Positions 63,714 through 64,000 of a stretch of 64,000 bases of DNA are shown here, piece by piece. Location of the stretch: positions 774,392 through 838,391 of the forward strand of contig JANVFP010000023.1 of the NCBI GenBank assembly GCA_027919835.1, in the 5' to 3' direction. The DNA comes from Lentinula raphanica (Eukaryota; Basidiomycota; Agaricomycetes; Agaricales; Omphalotaceae). The notes under the pieces are model-generated. The model was given only the letters and a program-made list of their open reading frames with translations. It searched no databases and was not told where the DNA came from. Position 1 is the stretch's first letter. Every line of letters starts with the position of its first letter. Position numbers and translations under genes: made by a program.

Positions 63714-64000
63714 TCGACATGAAGGCGGATTCCAAGGTAGGGAGCCTTTCTGCAGGCCTCTGCAAACAACAGATCATCCCAGCAATTATAGTGCACTATT
63801 CATCACAACAGGTATGTACATGAAGGTCTTCACCTTCATCATACCTAATGTGTACATGAATACACTTAATTGCTGGCTACCCTCAAGAGCTCTTGCCACT
63901 ATACTGTGCACGCATACAGAGCTCTATTGCCCCTACAAGTTTCCACTATGACCTAGTGATGATACCCAGTCTGTGTGGAGTTATGCACACTTTTTCACCA
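63714..64000 (+). repeat. Start of a third A unit, cut by the window end
   Basis: First 287 bp of repeat A with the TCGACATG start, in the same position relative to gag as unit 2. The array continues beyond the window. Confidence 0.85.

Noticed and set aside
17762..64000. Crypton or bacterial integrase origin for the recombinase genes
   Set aside because: Each recombinase is linked to RT-RNase H and split direct repeats, and the motif set matches DIRS-order enzymes.

Overview
This window looks like a transposable-element-packed piece of a filamentous fungal genome. A basidiomycete, probably an Agaricomycete, is my best guess from three things: 52-55 bp GT..AG introns in the one spliced gene, a chromodomain-bearing Ty3/gypsy element, and tyrosine-recombinase (YR) retrotransposons lacking a methyltransferase. 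I see no tRNA, rRNA, CRISPR array or ordinary housekeeping gene.

Left third (1-17.7 kb). A fragment of a gypsy-type element on the minus strand carries an unrecognised upstream ORF, gag and protease, but no reverse transcriptase (about 0.68-3.9 kb). AT-rich repeats follow, built around a 0.5-kb-armed palindrome whose centre holds two small TA-flanked inverted-repeat elements (4.9-6.6 kb). A four-exon coiled-coil gene of unknown function lies on the plus strand (7.2-9.0 kb) and converges on a nearly complete minus-strand chromodomain gypsy element (9.16-16.87 kb). That element's gag and pol are joined by a textbook -1 slippery heptamer, and it is interrupted only by four TGA codons. A 12-bp minisatellite (17.3-17.6 kb) ends this part.

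Right two thirds (17.7-64 kb). This is almost entirely one family of Ngaro-like YR retrotransposons in both orientations, repeatedly inserted into one another. The reference copy (20624-27926) has the full split-direct-repeat layout A1 - gag - RT/RNase H - YR - B1 - A2 - spacer - B2, with A = 1128 bp and B = 93 bp. A minus-strand copy (35420-41408) keeps gag, RT/RNase H and YR all open. Other copies are interrupted, deleted or reduced to A-B remnants analogous to solo LTRs. From 55.9 kb to the window end a unit of about 3.9 kb (A-B remnant + gag fragment + solo LTR) is tandemly repeated.

Expression logic of the YR element as read from sequence: gag AUG first; a second AUG 34 nt downstream opens the +1 frame, which runs uninterrupted through gag into RT/RNase H; the YR start codon overlaps the RT stop by 19 nt. 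From about 49.9 kb rightward, single-base deletions at short homopolymers become frequent in every frame, so many breaks there may be sequence errors rather than biology.
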